From Oscillospiraceae bacterium (GTDB lineage Bacteria > Bacillota > Clostridia > Oscillospirales > Oscillospiraceae), in NCBI GenBank assembly GCA_017415775.1, contig JAFQFC010000005.1, positions 1 through 40,005 of the forward strand: DNA of 40,005 bases. The letters are read 5' to 3'. The stretch's first letter is position 1, and every line of letters begins with the position of its first letter. This document shows positions 14,610-22,636 of the stretch, in pieces. Position numbers and translations under genes: made by a program. The notes beneath the pieces are model-generated. The model was not told the DNA's origin. It did not search any database and saw only the letters and a program-made list of their open reading frames with translations.

Positions 14610-14835
14610 ACGTATTCCGTTTTTTCTCCAGCAGCTGAGGTGCGAAAAGAGCCATCAGCAACTGGGCTATGCTCAGCAGCAGAACGATGAGGAAGGCAAT
14701 GTCTATTTCCTGCAGGATGCGGATCAATTGCGGGGATGTGACAAAGGGGGCTTTAGGCAGAAGCAGACACAGCCCATACAGGCAAAGCGACAGCAAAAAG
14801 CGGAGGAAATACTTGCCGACAAGAGTGGTATTCAT
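14608..14835 (-). CDS. Small two-helix membrane protein
   Basis: A 75-residue protein with two hydrophobic segments, roughly residues 10-27 and 43-65, joined by a short polar loop and ending in a basic tail (EKKRNT). A strong ribosome site (GAGGTGATC) and a good upstream promoter support it as a real gene. I do not recognise the family. The stop codon lies inside the shared terminator. It is divergent from the helix-turn-helix membrane regulator at 15055, which may or may not be meaningful. Confidence 0.7.
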   Translation of the reverse strand: MNTTLVGKYFLRFLLSLCLYGLCLLLPKAPFVTSPQLIRILQEIDIAFLIVLLLSIAQLLMALFAPQLLEKKRNT

Positions 14836-14898
14836 ACAGGATCACCTCACGAATCATCATTGCTGCAAAAAGGATAAGGAGATGTACAGGTTGATCAT

Positions 14899-14926
14899 AT
14901 GATACCACAATGCATGAAAAGTGCAA
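14899..14926 (-). promoter_or_regulatory. Promoter of the small membrane gene
   Basis: On the minus strand TTGCAC (14921-14926), a 16-nt spacer and TATCAT (14899-14904), about 65 nt before the start. Confidence 0.6.
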
Positions 14927-14968
14927 CATATTACGGATGAAAAAGAAAGCAGAGGAGCGTTTTTTTCA

Positions 14969-15000
14969 ATTCAACCGCTGCGTTTTGCCGATTCAACCGC
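14969..15000. repeat. Direct repeat upstream of the XRE gene
   Basis: ATTCAACCGC occurs at 14969-14978 and again at 14991-15000, a 22-bp period (about two helical turns), just upstream of the regulator's -35 region. This is a reasonable place for an operator bound by the adjacent regulator. Confidence 0.4.
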
Positions 15001-15007
15001 CGGTCGT

Positions 15008-15036
15008 TTTACAAAACCGGGAAAAACTGCTATGGT
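15008..15036 (+). promoter_or_regulatory. Promoter of the XRE regulator gene
   Basis: TTTACA (15008-15013), a 17-nt spacer and TATGGT (15031-15036). It would give a very short leader that begins close to the GAGGTG ribosome site. Confidence 0.5.
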
Positions 15037-15054
15037 GAGGGCGAGGTGAAGACC

Positions 15055-15735
15055 ATGAACACAGAAAAATTTGCAGCCTTTTGCAGGGAGCGGCGCAAGG
15101 AGCTGGGCCTGACCCAGGAACAGCTGGCCGAAAAACTGTTCGTTTCCACGGCGGCCGTCAGCAAGTGGGAGCGGGGCAAGAGCCTGCCGGACATCGCCAA
15201 GATCGAAGATCTGGCGGCGGCGCTGGAGGTCAGCGTGCTGGAAGTGCTGCGGGGCGAGCTGTCGGAGCAGCAGCTGCCCGACGAACCGCTGAAAGAGGTC
15301 TACGTGCAGACGCTGCATACGGCCAACCGCCAGTGGCAGCGCAAGTGCGTCATGGTGCTGCTGGAAGTGCTGATGCTGCTGCCCTATGGTTTTGACTGGC
15401 TGATCTACATTTCTCCCGGAATCATTGACATCCACGGCGCAGATGCCATCATGATCGCCCTTCCTGTTGTGGCGGCGGCAACGCTGCTGATGCTGCTGCA
15501 ATGGAGCGTAGGGGCGGTGCTGCTGTGCCACGGTGTGCTTTCGGTGATTCCTATGTATGTGCTGATCCAATGGGGAAGCTTCAGCTTCGCTTACGGGAAC
15601 ACTTTGTGGGAGCATCTGGTGGAGAAAGCGCCCATGGCGACCTTGGCCTTCTGGGCGGCGGTACTTCTGCCGGTGCTGCTGGCCATTGTGCAGGCATTGT
15701 ACTGGGAGGGAGAAGCGAAGAGAAGCCGCAGCTGA
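15055..15735 (+). CDS. XRE-type regulator with membrane domain
   Basis: A 226-residue protein. Residues 1 to about 65 form a Cro/C1-type helix-turn-helix (LGLTQEQLAEKLFVSTAAVSKW). The rest has about four hydrophobic segments (around MVLLEVLMLLPYGF, IMIALPVVAAATLLMLL, VGAVLLCHGVLSVIPMYVLI and LAFWAAVLLPVLLAIVQAL). The ATG at 15055 is chosen because GAGGTG sits six bases upstream; a GTG at 15046 overlaps that site. Such membrane-tethered XRE proteins are common in Clostridia, with unknown signals. A 22-bp-spaced direct repeat upstream may be its own operator. Confidence 0.85.
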   Translation: MNTEKFAAFCRERRKELGLTQEQLAEKLFVSTAAVSKWERGKSLPDIAKIEDLAAALEVSVLEVLRGELSEQQLPDEPLKEVYVQTLHTANRQWQRKCVMVLLEVLMLLPYGFDWLIYISPGIIDIHGADAIMIALPVVAAATLLMLLQWSVGAVLLCHGVLSVIPMYVLIQWGSFSFAYGNTLWEHLVEKAPMATLAFWAAVLLPVLLAIVQALYWEGEAKRSRS

Positions 15736-15747
15736 CGGACGAACATG

Positions 15748-15781
15748 AAAAGGACCGCTGACGACTGTCGGCGGTCCTTTT
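15748..15781. terminator. Bidirectional terminator, XRE gene / membrane gene
   Basis: A 15-bp stem with one mismatch or G-T pair (15748-15762 and 15767-15781, loop GACT), AAAA on one side and TTTT on the other, between two convergent genes. Confidence 0.8.
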
Positions 15782-15792
15782 GCGTATATTCC

Positions 15793-16302
15793 TTACTTCG
15801 CTTCTTCGGCGGCAGGCGCAGCTTCGGCAGCGGGAGCAGCTTCCACGGCGGAAGCCTCGGCCACTTCGGCCACGGTGTCCACCACCTTCTCGGCGGCCAG
15901 AGCGTCGGCTTTGCCGGATTCATAGGCGGCAGTCTTGGCGTTTTCCAGCTCCTTCACACGCTCGGCCTCAGCCTTGGCGGCGTACTTCTCGGCACGGCGC
16001 TTGGTGATAGCCTTGGCGGTGGAGCGGTAGATGGACAGGCCCGTCAGCACGGCCACGATGCCCAGACCCACCCAGCCGGCAAGATGGATCTGCCAGAAGT
16101 CATGGATGGTAAAATGCTCCCGGAGCATGCCGAAATAATACAGGGCGATGCCGCCGACCAGACACACGACTGCCACGATCAGGTTCAGTACGGCACGGAC
16201 ACGGTGATTCTTCTTTTTGATAAAGTAGCTGATCAGCAGCACAATGGCTGCCAGAAACAGGGCGGGGGACTGGCTGAGCAGGATTTTCTCCACATTCATC
16301 AT
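15793..16302 (-). CDS. Membrane protein with Ala/Glu-rich tail
   Basis: A 169-residue protein of unknown function. Three hydrophobic segments are visible: about LFLAAIVLLISYFI, LIVAVVCLVGGIALYYFGM and LAGWVGLGIVAVLTGLSIY. From the middle onward a charged, alanine-rich region (KRRAEKYAAKAEAERVKELE) probably forms a long helix or coiled coil. It ends in an Ala/Glu repeat tail (EAAPAAEAAPAAEEAK). GAGAGG lies eight bases before the ATG at 16302; a second ATG follows at 16299. The tail is low complexity and gives no function. It stands alone between a terminator and the large surface-protein gene. Confidence 0.75.
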   Translation of the reverse strand: MMNVEKILLSQSPALFLAAIVLLISYFIKKKNHRVRAVLNLIVAVVCLVGGIALYYFGMLREHFTIHDFWQIHLAGWVGLGIVAVLTGLSIYRSTAKAITKRRAEKYAAKAEAERVKELENAKTAAYESGKADALAAEKVVDTVAEVAEASAVEAAPAAEAAPAAEEAK

Positions 16303-16359
16303 GGCGATTGCCTCTCTTTCTCTCATATGCTGCGCCGCAGCGCAGGGGTATTCACCATG

Positions 16360-16365
16360 ATTATA
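16360..16365 (-). promoter_or_regulatory. Extended -10 promoter of the membrane gene
   Basis: TATAAT on the minus strand, preceded by TGG (an extended -10), about 60 nt before the gene starting at 16302. The -35 is weak. The leader contains a GC palindrome (near 16330-16343). Confidence 0.5.
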
Positions 16366-16514
16366 CCATAGTTTTGCGAAAAATCCACAGTAATTTCGCC
16401 TGTGTTAAAAATTCGAAAGAGAAATGTAGAAATTTTCGTGGAAATTTTTGCGGTTTTGACGATAAAGAAAATATTTCCTTTTCTGCCGGAAGCGTGTAAA
16501 ATAAGCTTATCATG

Positions 16515-16532
16515 GAATGCCTGCGGGCATTC
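16515..16532 (+). promoter_or_regulatory. Leader hairpin before the surface phosphatase
   Basis: GAATGCC (16515-16521) pairs with GGCATTC (16526-16532), about 15 nt before the AAGGAGGA ribosome site of the gene at 16560. A possible -10 (TAAAAT at 16497-16502) lies just upstream without a clear -35. The hairpin may stabilise the message; I cannot assign a regulator. The surrounding 200 nt is AT-rich and otherwise empty. Confidence 0.4.
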
Positions 16533-16559
16533 GCAAAAAACTAAGGAGGAAGAGCAACT

Positions 16560-19500
16560 ATGCGGAAGATTCTTGCATTTCTTCTGGCCATGACCATGGT
16601 ACTGAGTCTGATGGTACCTACGGCCTGGGCAGCAGAAAAAGAGGATGTGACCATTCTGTACACGAATGACATTCACACCTACATTGACAAAGAACTGAAC
16701 TACGCAAAGCTGGCCGCCTACAAGCAGACATTTGAGAATGTGCTGCTGGTGGATGCCGGTGACCATATCCAGGGTACCGCCTACGGTTCCATGGATAAGG
16801 GCAAGACCATCATCGAGCTGATGAATGCAGCAGGCTATGACCTGGCAACTCTGGGTAACCACGAGTTTGACTACGGCATGGACGGCCGCATCAAGGTGAC
16901 CGATGAGTGGGCCAAGTTCCCCTATGTCTCCTGCAACTTCTACAACGAGAAGGACGGCGTGCAGGGTACCAGCGTGCTGGACGCTTATAAGGTATTTGAG
17001 AAGGGCGGCCAGAAGATCGCCCTCATCGGTATCACGACCCCCGAGTCCTTCACCAAGTCTACCCCCGCTTACTTCCAGGATGCCAACGGTAACTACATCT
17101 ACGGCATCGCCGGCGGTACCGACGGCAAGGCTCTGTACGACACTGTGCAGAAGGCCATCGATGCTGCTTCTGCTGAGGCAGACGTCGTCATCGCCCTGGG
17201 TCACCTGGGTGACGACAAGGCTTCCCAGCCCTGGACTTCCGAGGAAGTCATCGCCAACACCACCGGCCTGGATGCTTTCATTGACGGCCATTCCCACAGC
17301 TCTGCGGCCGGCAAGAAGGTCGTCGATAAGGGCGGCAACGAAGTTCTGCTGACCCAGACCGGCGAGTACTTCGGCGCTGTTGGTCAGATGACCATCAAGG
17401 CTGACGGTACCATCGAGACCAAGCTGGTCACCGAGATCACCGCTGAGCCCGATGCTGCTGTCAAGGCCATTCAGGATGCATGGATGACCGAGATCGACAC
17501 CCAGCTGGGTCAGAAGATCGGTACCGCAGAGGTCACTCTGGACAACTACGATCCCAACTTCGGCGATCGTCTGGTGCGTAAGTACGGCACCAACTCCGGC
17601 GCTTTCGCCGCTGACGCTCTGTACTATCTGTTTGACAACATGGGTCTGGATGTGGATATGGCCATCATGAACGGCGGCGGCGTGCGCAACACGGCTGTCA
17701 CCGGCGACCTGACCTACAAGACCGCCAAGACGATCCACACCTTCGGCAATGTGGCCTGCCTGCAGACCATCACCGGCCAGCAGCTGCTGGATGCCCTGGA
17801 GTGGGGTGCCCGCCAGTCTCCCGATGTGGAAGTGGGCGGCTTCCTGCATGTGTCCGGCGTCACCTATGAGGTGGACGGCAAGGTCGTCTCCACTGTCCAG
17901 GCTGACGAAAAGGGCGTTTGGACCGGCGCTCCCACCGGTGAATACCGTGTGAAGAACGTCCAGGTCTACAATAAGGAGACCAAGGCTTACGAGCCTCTGA
18001 AGCTGGATGCCAAGTACAATCTGGCCGGCTACAACTACACCCTGCGTGATCTGGGCGACGGCTTCGCCATGTTCGACGGCGCTGTCAACGTGCTGGACTA
18101 CGTGATGGAAGACTACATGGTTCTGGCCAACTACATCAAGGGCTTCCCCGAAGCCACTGTGAAGGCCACCAACAGCCCCCTGAACACCAAGTTTGAAAAC
18201 TTCGGTGTGGACTATTCCAAGGTCGTTGTTGACCGCATCAAGGTCAGCGAAGGCAATCCCTGGGACGGCAAGATCGTCATCGGCGGTCTGGACAACGACC
18301 TGTGGATGACCAAGTACGGCAACGTCTACACCAACTGCCAGGTCAAGAACTTTGTCAATGATCTGGGCCTGACCTGGGGCGATCTGGTCACCGTCAAGTT
18401 CCTGGATCAGGAACTGGTGCTGCCCGTGGTGCCTACTTACTCCTATGTGGACAGCGGCAAGCCCGCCATCATCATGGGTAAGACCGATAAGGGCTATCCC
18501 ACCGGCTACATCTCCATGGCTATCAACATGGGTAACTTCGCCGAAACCTACGGCATCGCCACCAAGAAGACCGACGAGGCCAAGAACTGGTGGTGGGAGG
18601 CCGGTGAAGGCGTGACGTTCCCCGTTGAAGTCACCTTCACTCTGGCTGAGAAGGAAGGCTACATGGCTGAGTACATTCTGCATGACCTGCAGCGTACCAA
18701 CAACCGTGAGGACTATGCCGACCTGACCGACGAGCAGTTTGCCAACTTCCGTGAGGTGGATACCACCGGCATGGGCGAGGGCGTGCTGTATCGTTCCTCT
18801 TCTCCCATCAATCCCGAGCTCGGCCGTAATACCTACGCCGATGCTGCCGCCAAGAAGGCCGGCGTCACCTACATCATGAACCTGGCTGACAGCGAGGAAA
18901 GTGCCAAGGCCTATGCCGGCTTTGCCGACACCTACTATGCCGGTCAGGAAGTCATCTACCTGAATCTGGGCGTGGACTTTGCTGCCGATGAATTCAAGGC
19001 CGGTCTGGCTCAGGGTCTGAAGTTCTTTGCCGCCAACCGCGGCACCTATCTGGTCCACTGCACCGAGGGTAAGGACCGTGCCGGCTTCGTCAGCGCTCTG
19101 CTGGAGTGCCTGATGGGCGCTTCCTACGAGGAAGTGGTGGAAGACTACATGACCACCTATGAGAACTACTACGGCGTGGAAGAGGGCACCGACAAGTACG
19201 ATGCCATCGCCAAGAGCAACATCGTCAAGAGCCTGCAGACCGCTTTCGGTGTGGAGGATCTGACCAAGGCCGATCTGGCTGCCGGTGCTGAAGGCTACAT
19301 CAAGGCCATCGGCCTGAGCGACGCCGAGATCGCTGCTCTGAAGCTGAACCTGAGCGGCAAGCTGAATGACGTGACCGTTCTGTACACCAACGACATCCAT
19401 ACCTACATCGATGAGGCTCTGGGCTATTCCGAACTGGCCGCTCTGAAGGACAGCCTGAAGAACGTGCTGCTGGTGGATGCCGGTGACCATATCCAGGGTA

Positions 19501-21098
19501 CCGCTTACGGCTCCATGGATAAGGGCAAGACCATCATCGAGCTGATGAACGCTGCCGGTTACGATGTGGCCACTCTGGGTAACCACGAGTTTGACTACGG
19601 TCAGGATGGCCGCATCAATGTGACCGATAACTGGGCCGAGTTCCCCTATGTCTCCTGCAACTTCCTGGATGTCGCCGGCCTCACCGGCGAGCCCGTGCTG
19701 GATCCCTATGTGGTCTTTGAGAAGGCCGGCCTGAAGATCGCCTTCGTGGGCATCACCACCCCCGAGTCCTTCACCAAGTCCACGCCCGCCTACTTCCAGG
19801 ATGAGAACGGCAACTACATCTATGACATCCTGGGCGGCACCGACGGTCGTCATCTGTACGAGTGCGTGCAGGCTGCCATCGACGCAGCTTCCAAGGAAGC
19901 CGACATCGTCATCGCTCTGGGCCACCTGGGCGACGATACCGCTTCTCAGCCCTGGACTTCTGAGGAAGTCATCGCCAACACCACCGGCCTGGATGCCTTC
20001 ATCGACGGTCACTCCCACAGCACTGTGGAAGAGAAGGTCGTGAAGGATAAGAACGGCAACGACGTGGTGCTGACCCAGACCGGTGAGTACTTCGGTGCCA
20101 TCGGCAAGATGACCATCACCGCCGACGGCAAGATCAGCTGCGAGCTGATCACCGCTGTGGACGAGGATCTGGTTCCCGATGCCGAGACCAAGGCCATCGA
20201 GGATGCCTGGATCGCCGAAGTGGATGCTCTGCTGGGCGAGGTCATCGGTTCCACCGACCTGACCTTCGACAACTACGATGAGTCCGGCCGTCTCGTCCGC
20301 AAGCAGGAGACCAACACCGGCGACTTCGCTGCCGATGCTCTGTACTACCTGTTCGACAACATGGATATGGATGTGGATGTGGCCATCATGAACGGCGGCG
20401 GTGTCCGCAACAAGGCCATCACCGGCGATATCTCCTACAAGACCTGCAAGGATATCCATACCTTCGGCAACGTGGCCTGCCTGCAGACCGTTACCGGTCA
20501 GCAGCTGCTGGATGCCCTGGAGTGGGGTGCCCGTGGTACGTCCGATGAGGAGATCGGCGGCTTCCTGCAGGTGGCCGGCATTACCTATGAGATCCACACC
20601 TACATCGAGTCCACCGTCCAGCAGGACGACAAGGGCGTCTGGACCGGCGCTCCCACCGGTGAATACCGTGTGAAGAACGTGATGGTCTTCAATAAGGAGA
20701 CCGGTAAGTACGAGGCTCTGGATCTGAACGCCAAGTATAACATGGCTGGTTACAACTATACCCTGCGTGATCTGGGCGACGGCTTCGCCATGTTCGACGG
20801 CGCTGTCAACGTCCTGGACTACGTGATGGAGGACTACATGGTTCTGGCCAACTATGTCAAGGGCTTCGAGAACGGCGAGGTCGGTGCTGCCAACAGCCCC
20901 CTGAAGGCTGAGTTTGACGGTATGAAGCTGGATTACGGCACTGTCTACGGCAGCGGCCGTATCGAGCTGGTGGCTGAAAAGCCCGTCCTGCCTCCCCAGA
21001 CCGGCGACGAGGGTGTGACTGTCTATGCAGTCATGGCCATGCTGGCCCTGTGCGGCGGCGCTGCCCTGGTGCTGGGCAAGAAGAAGGAACTGTTCTGA
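16560..21098 (+). CDS. Wall-anchored double 5'-nucleotidase with phosphatase domain
   Basis: A 1512-residue surface protein. It has a signal peptide (1 to about 25, ending AWA). The first 5'-nucleotidase unit spans about 29-545: metallophosphatase motifs NDIH (36-39), DAGDH (65-69), GNHEFDYG (99-106) and GHSHS (243-247), then the C-terminal domain with NGGGVR (371-376) and GFAMFDG. Residues about 550-705 resemble the C-terminal barrel of SAM hydroxide adenosyltransferases (GNVYTN, GDLVTVKF, TGYISMAINMGNFAETYG). Residues about 725-925 resemble a tyrosine-phosphatase domain of the lipid/inositol type, with signature HCTEGKDR (H833, C834, R840). A second complete nucleotidase unit follows (about 937-1460). 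The end is PPQTGD (1479-1483), a hydrophobic helix and KKKELF, a sortase-type signal with Pro instead of Leu. Phosphatase activity on extracellular nucleotides is likely; the middle domains are inferred from motifs. Confidence 0.9.
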   Translation: MRKILAFLLAMTMVLSLMVPTAWAAEKEDVTILYTNDIHTYIDKELNYAKLAAYKQTFENVLLVDAGDHIQGTAYGSMDKGKTIIELMNAAGYDLATLGNHEFDYGMDGRIKVTDEWAKFPYVSCNFYNEKDGVQGTSVLDAYKVFEKGGQKIALIGITTPESFTKSTPAYFQDANGNYIYGIAGGTDGKALYDTVQKAIDAASAEADVVIALGHLGDDKASQPWTSEEVIANTTGLDAFIDGHSHSSAAGKKVVDKGGNEVLLTQTGEYFGAVGQMTIKADGTIETKLVTEITAEPDAAVKAIQDAWMTEIDTQLGQKIGTAEVTLDNYDPNFGDRLVRKYGTNSGAFAADALYYLFDNMGLDVDMAIMNGGGVRNTAVTGDLTYKTAKTIHTFGNVACLQTITGQQLLDALEWGARQSPDVEVGGFLHVSGVTYEVDGKVVSTVQADEKGVWTGAPTGEYRVKNVQVYNKETKAYEPLKLDAKYNLAGYNYTLRDLGDGFAMFDGAVNVLDYVMEDYMVLANYIKGFPEATVKATNSPLNTKFENFGVDYSKVVVDRIKVSEGNPWDGKIVIGGLDNDLWMTKYGNVYTNCQVKNFVNDLGLTWGDLVTVKFLDQELVLPVVPTYSYVDSGKPAIIMGKTDKGYPTGYISMAINMGNFAETYGIATKKTDEAKNWWWEAGEGVTFPVEVTFTLAEKEGYMAEYILHDLQRTNNREDYADLTDEQFANFREVDTTGMGEGVLYRSSSPINPELGRNTYADAAAKKAGVTYIMNLADSEESAKAYAGFADTYYAGQEVIYLNLGVDFAADEFKAGLAQGLKFFAANRGTYLVHCTEGKDRAGFVSALLECLMGASYEEVVEDYMTTYENYYGVEEGTDKYDAIAKSNIVKSLQTAFGVEDLTKADLAAGAEGYIKAIGLSDAEIAALKLNLSGKLNDVTVLYTNDIHTYIDEALGYSELAALKDSLKNVLLVDAGDHIQGTAYGSMDKGKTIIELMNAAGYDVATLGNHEFDYGQDGRINVTDNWAEFPYVSCNFLDVAGLTGEPVLDPYVVFEKAGLKIAFVGITTPESFTKSTPAYFQDENGNYIYDILGGTDGRHLYECVQAAIDAASKEADIVIALGHLGDDTASQPWTSEEVIANTTGLDAFIDGHSHSTVEEKVVKDKNGNDVVLTQTGEYFGAIGKMTITADGKISCELITAVDEDLVPDAETKAIEDAWIAEVDALLGEVIGSTDLTFDNYDESGRLVRKQETNTGDFAADALYYLFDNMDMDVDVAIMNGGGVRNKAITGDISYKTCKDIHTFGNVACLQTVTGQQLLDALEWGARGTSDEEIGGFLQVAGITYEIHTYIESTVQQDDKGVWTGAPTGEYRVKNVMVFNKETGKYEALDLNAKYNMAGYNYTLRDLGDGFAMFDGAVNVLDYVMEDYMVLANYVKGFENGEVGAANSPLKAEFDGMKLDYGTVYGSGRIELVAEKPVLPPQTGDEGVTVYAVMAMLALCGGAALVLGKKKELF
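16644..18195 (+). repeat. Internal duplication, copy 1 (5'-nucleotidase unit)
   Basis: First of two long direct repeats inside the surface-protein gene, coding for about residues 29-545. It aligns with the copy at 19368-20938. The stretch from the DAGD codons to the ELMN codons (about 16740-16830) and the one coding for LRDLGDGFAMFDGAV (about 18040-18090) are almost or fully identical in DNA. Confidence 0.85.
19368..20938 (+). repeat. Internal duplication, copy 2 (5'-nucleotidase unit)
   Basis: Second nucleotidase unit (about residues 937-1460). All metal-binding motifs are kept (NDIH, DAGDH, GNHEFDYG, GHSHS, NGGGVR), so both copies may be active. The DNA similarity at silent positions points to a fairly recent duplication or ongoing gene conversion. 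Confidence 0.85.
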
Positions 21099-21138
21099 GC
21101 GTAAGCTTAAAGCGGATCTTTCTCCATCATTAAGAAAG

Positions 21139-21168
21139 AGAGACGGCTCGCAAGAGCCGTCTCTTTTT
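21139..21168 (+). terminator. Surface-phosphatase terminator
   Basis: Perfect 11-bp stem (21139-21149 and 21154-21164) with a GCAA loop and a following T run, 40 nt after the stop codon. Confidence 0.9.
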
Positions 21169-21174
21169 GCGTAA

Positions 21175-21208
21175 AAAACAGGCGGCACCAGAAAGATGCC
21201 GCCTGTTT
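21175..21208 (-). terminator. upp terminator
   Basis: Arms about 21175-21187 and 21197-21208. Read on the minus strand, the hairpin is followed by TTTTTT; it lies 16 nt after the upp stop. Confidence 0.85.
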
Positions 21209-21223
21209 GGCTGTGTTTCATGT

Positions 21224-21859
21224 TTACTTGGTGCCGAAAATACGGTCGCCGGCATCGCCCAGACCGGGTACGATGTAGCCCCGCTCGTTGAGGCCTTCAT
21301 CCACGGCGCCGCAGTAGATGTGCACATCATCGTGGGCGTCCTGCACGGCCTTGATGCCTTCGGGAGCAGCCACCAGCACCATCAGCTTGATGTTCTTGCA
21401 GCCACGCTTCTTCATCTCGGTGATGGCTTCCACAGCGCTGCCGCCGGTGGCCAGCATGGGGTCAACGATGATGATGTCACGCTCGGCGATGTCGGTGGGC
21501 ATCTTGGCGAAGTAGACATGAGGCTGCAGCGTCTCCTCGTCACGGTACATACCGATGTGGCCCACACGGGCGGAAGGTACCATACGCAGCACACCGTCCA
21601 CCAGACCCAGACCGGCACGCAGGATGGGGACCACGGCAAACTTCTTGCCGGCCAGAGTAGGCATGGTGGTCTTGCAGATGGGCGTCTCGATCTCCTTGTC
21701 GGTCAGAGGCAGGTCGCGGGTGGCCTCATAGGTGATCAGCATGCCGATCTCGCTGACCAACTCGCGGAAATCCTTGACGCTGGTGCTCTTGTCGCGCATA
21801 ATGGTCAGCTTGTGGGAGACCAGAGGGTGATCCATGACATGTACTTTCTCGTTAAACAT
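21224..21859 (-). CDS. upp: Uracil phosphoribosyltransferase
   Basis: Converts uracil and PRPP to UMP, the uracil salvage step. The 211-residue protein has normal length and motifs: [17 protein letters not shown] at the N-terminus, [12 protein letters not shown], the PRPP-binding loop [10 protein letters not shown], and the uracil-binding tail [23 protein letters not shown] precedes the ATG. It is convergent with the surface 5'-nucleotidase gene, whose products could feed pyrimidine salvage, though the link is only functional inference. It lies 60 nt downstream of tsaB on the same strand, and may be co-transcribed or have its own promoter. Confidence 0.97.
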   Translation of the reverse strand: MFNEKVHVMDHPLVSHKLTIMRDKSTSVKDFRELVSEIGMLITYEATRDLPLTDKEIETPICKTTMPTLAGKKFAVVPILRAGLGLVDGVLRMVPSARVGHIGMYRDEETLQPHVYFAKMPTDIAERDIIIVDPMLATGGSAVEAITEMKKRGCKNIKLMVLVAAPEGIKAVQDAHDDVHIYCGAVDEGLNERGYIVPGLGDAGDRIFGTK

Positions 21860-21919
21860 CTTCGTTCTCCTTTTCCCCAGAAAATATAAATGTATCGTAG
21901 TTTGAACAGGTATGAGTTT

Positions 21920-22636
21920 TTAATCCACCGTGATCTTCAGGCCCTTGGCCAGTCGTTCCCGCTCGGCCTGACTGAGCCGCAGATACACAGGCACCAGCTG
22001 GTGGGCCGAAACGGTTTTGCCTTCGGCTGCCAGCTCTTCGGCGGCCAGCGCCACGCCGGCGGCATTCTGCATCACCAGCTGGGCCGGAGCCATGCGGCAC
22101 TCGATGCCCTGCTGGGTGAGGTAGGTGTGGCACAGCTTGGCGCCGTCCCCCACAACGACCTTGGGATCGTCGTTGTCTTTCAACTCTTCGGCCAGCTCGG
22201 CAAGACCGATGGCCCGATCCTCACACCGGCGAAGCAGCTGCCCGTTTTCCACACGGAACACGGCGTTGTATACCTGGTTGCGCCGGGCGTCCATGGCGCA
22301 CACCACGGTGCAGCCTTCCATGTGCCGCAGGTTCTGGGCCATGGCCAGCAGGGTGGACACGCCGCAGCAGGGGACCTCCAGCGTCCATGCCAGACCCTTG
22401 GCGGCGCTGACGCCGATACGCAGGCCGGTAAAGGAACCGGGACCCTGTGCCACAGCGATCAGGCCCATCTGTCCGATCTCCATTCCGGCGGCGGACAGCA
22501 TGCCGTCCACCAGGGGCATCAGGGTGCGGCTGTGGGTCAAACCGGTGTTCTGATAGGTGCTGCAAAGGATGGCGCCGTTTTCCACCACGGCGGCCGAGAC
22601 GCTCTTGGCCGATGTTTCCAAAGCCAGAATTTTCAT
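21920..22636 (-). CDS. tsaB: t6A synthesis scaffold protein TsaB
   Basis: TsaB is the non-catalytic partner of TsaD in transfer of threonylcarbamoyl to A37 of ANN-decoding tRNAs. The 238-residue product starts MKILALETSAKSVSAAVV and has the conserved QGPGSFTGLRIG and MDARRNQVY motifs of the family. AAGGAGGTGG precedes the ATG at 22636, which overlaps the tsaE stop by four bases (ATGA), so the two are translationally coupled. tsaD is not in the window. The Sua5 part of the pathway is encoded 8 kb away (31064-32689). Confidence 0.95.
   Translation of the reverse strand: MKILALETSAKSVSAAVVENGAILCSTYQNTGLTHSRTLMPLVDGMLSAAGMEIGQMGLIAVAQGPGSFTGLRIGVSAAKGLAWTLEVPCCGVSTLLAMAQNLRHMEGCTVVCAMDARRNQVYNAVFRVENGQLLRRCEDRAIGLAELAEELKDNDDPKVVVGDGAKLCHTYLTQQGIECRMAPAQLVMQNAAGVALAAEELAAEGKTVSAHQLVPVYLRLSQAERERLAKGLKITVD

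Noticed and set aside
16323-21221. Very long open frame antisense to the surface phosphatase (over 1600 codons)
   Set aside because: It mirrors the strong codon bias and internal repeats of the sense gene, has no ribosome site, and the sense strand shows clear family motifs throughout.
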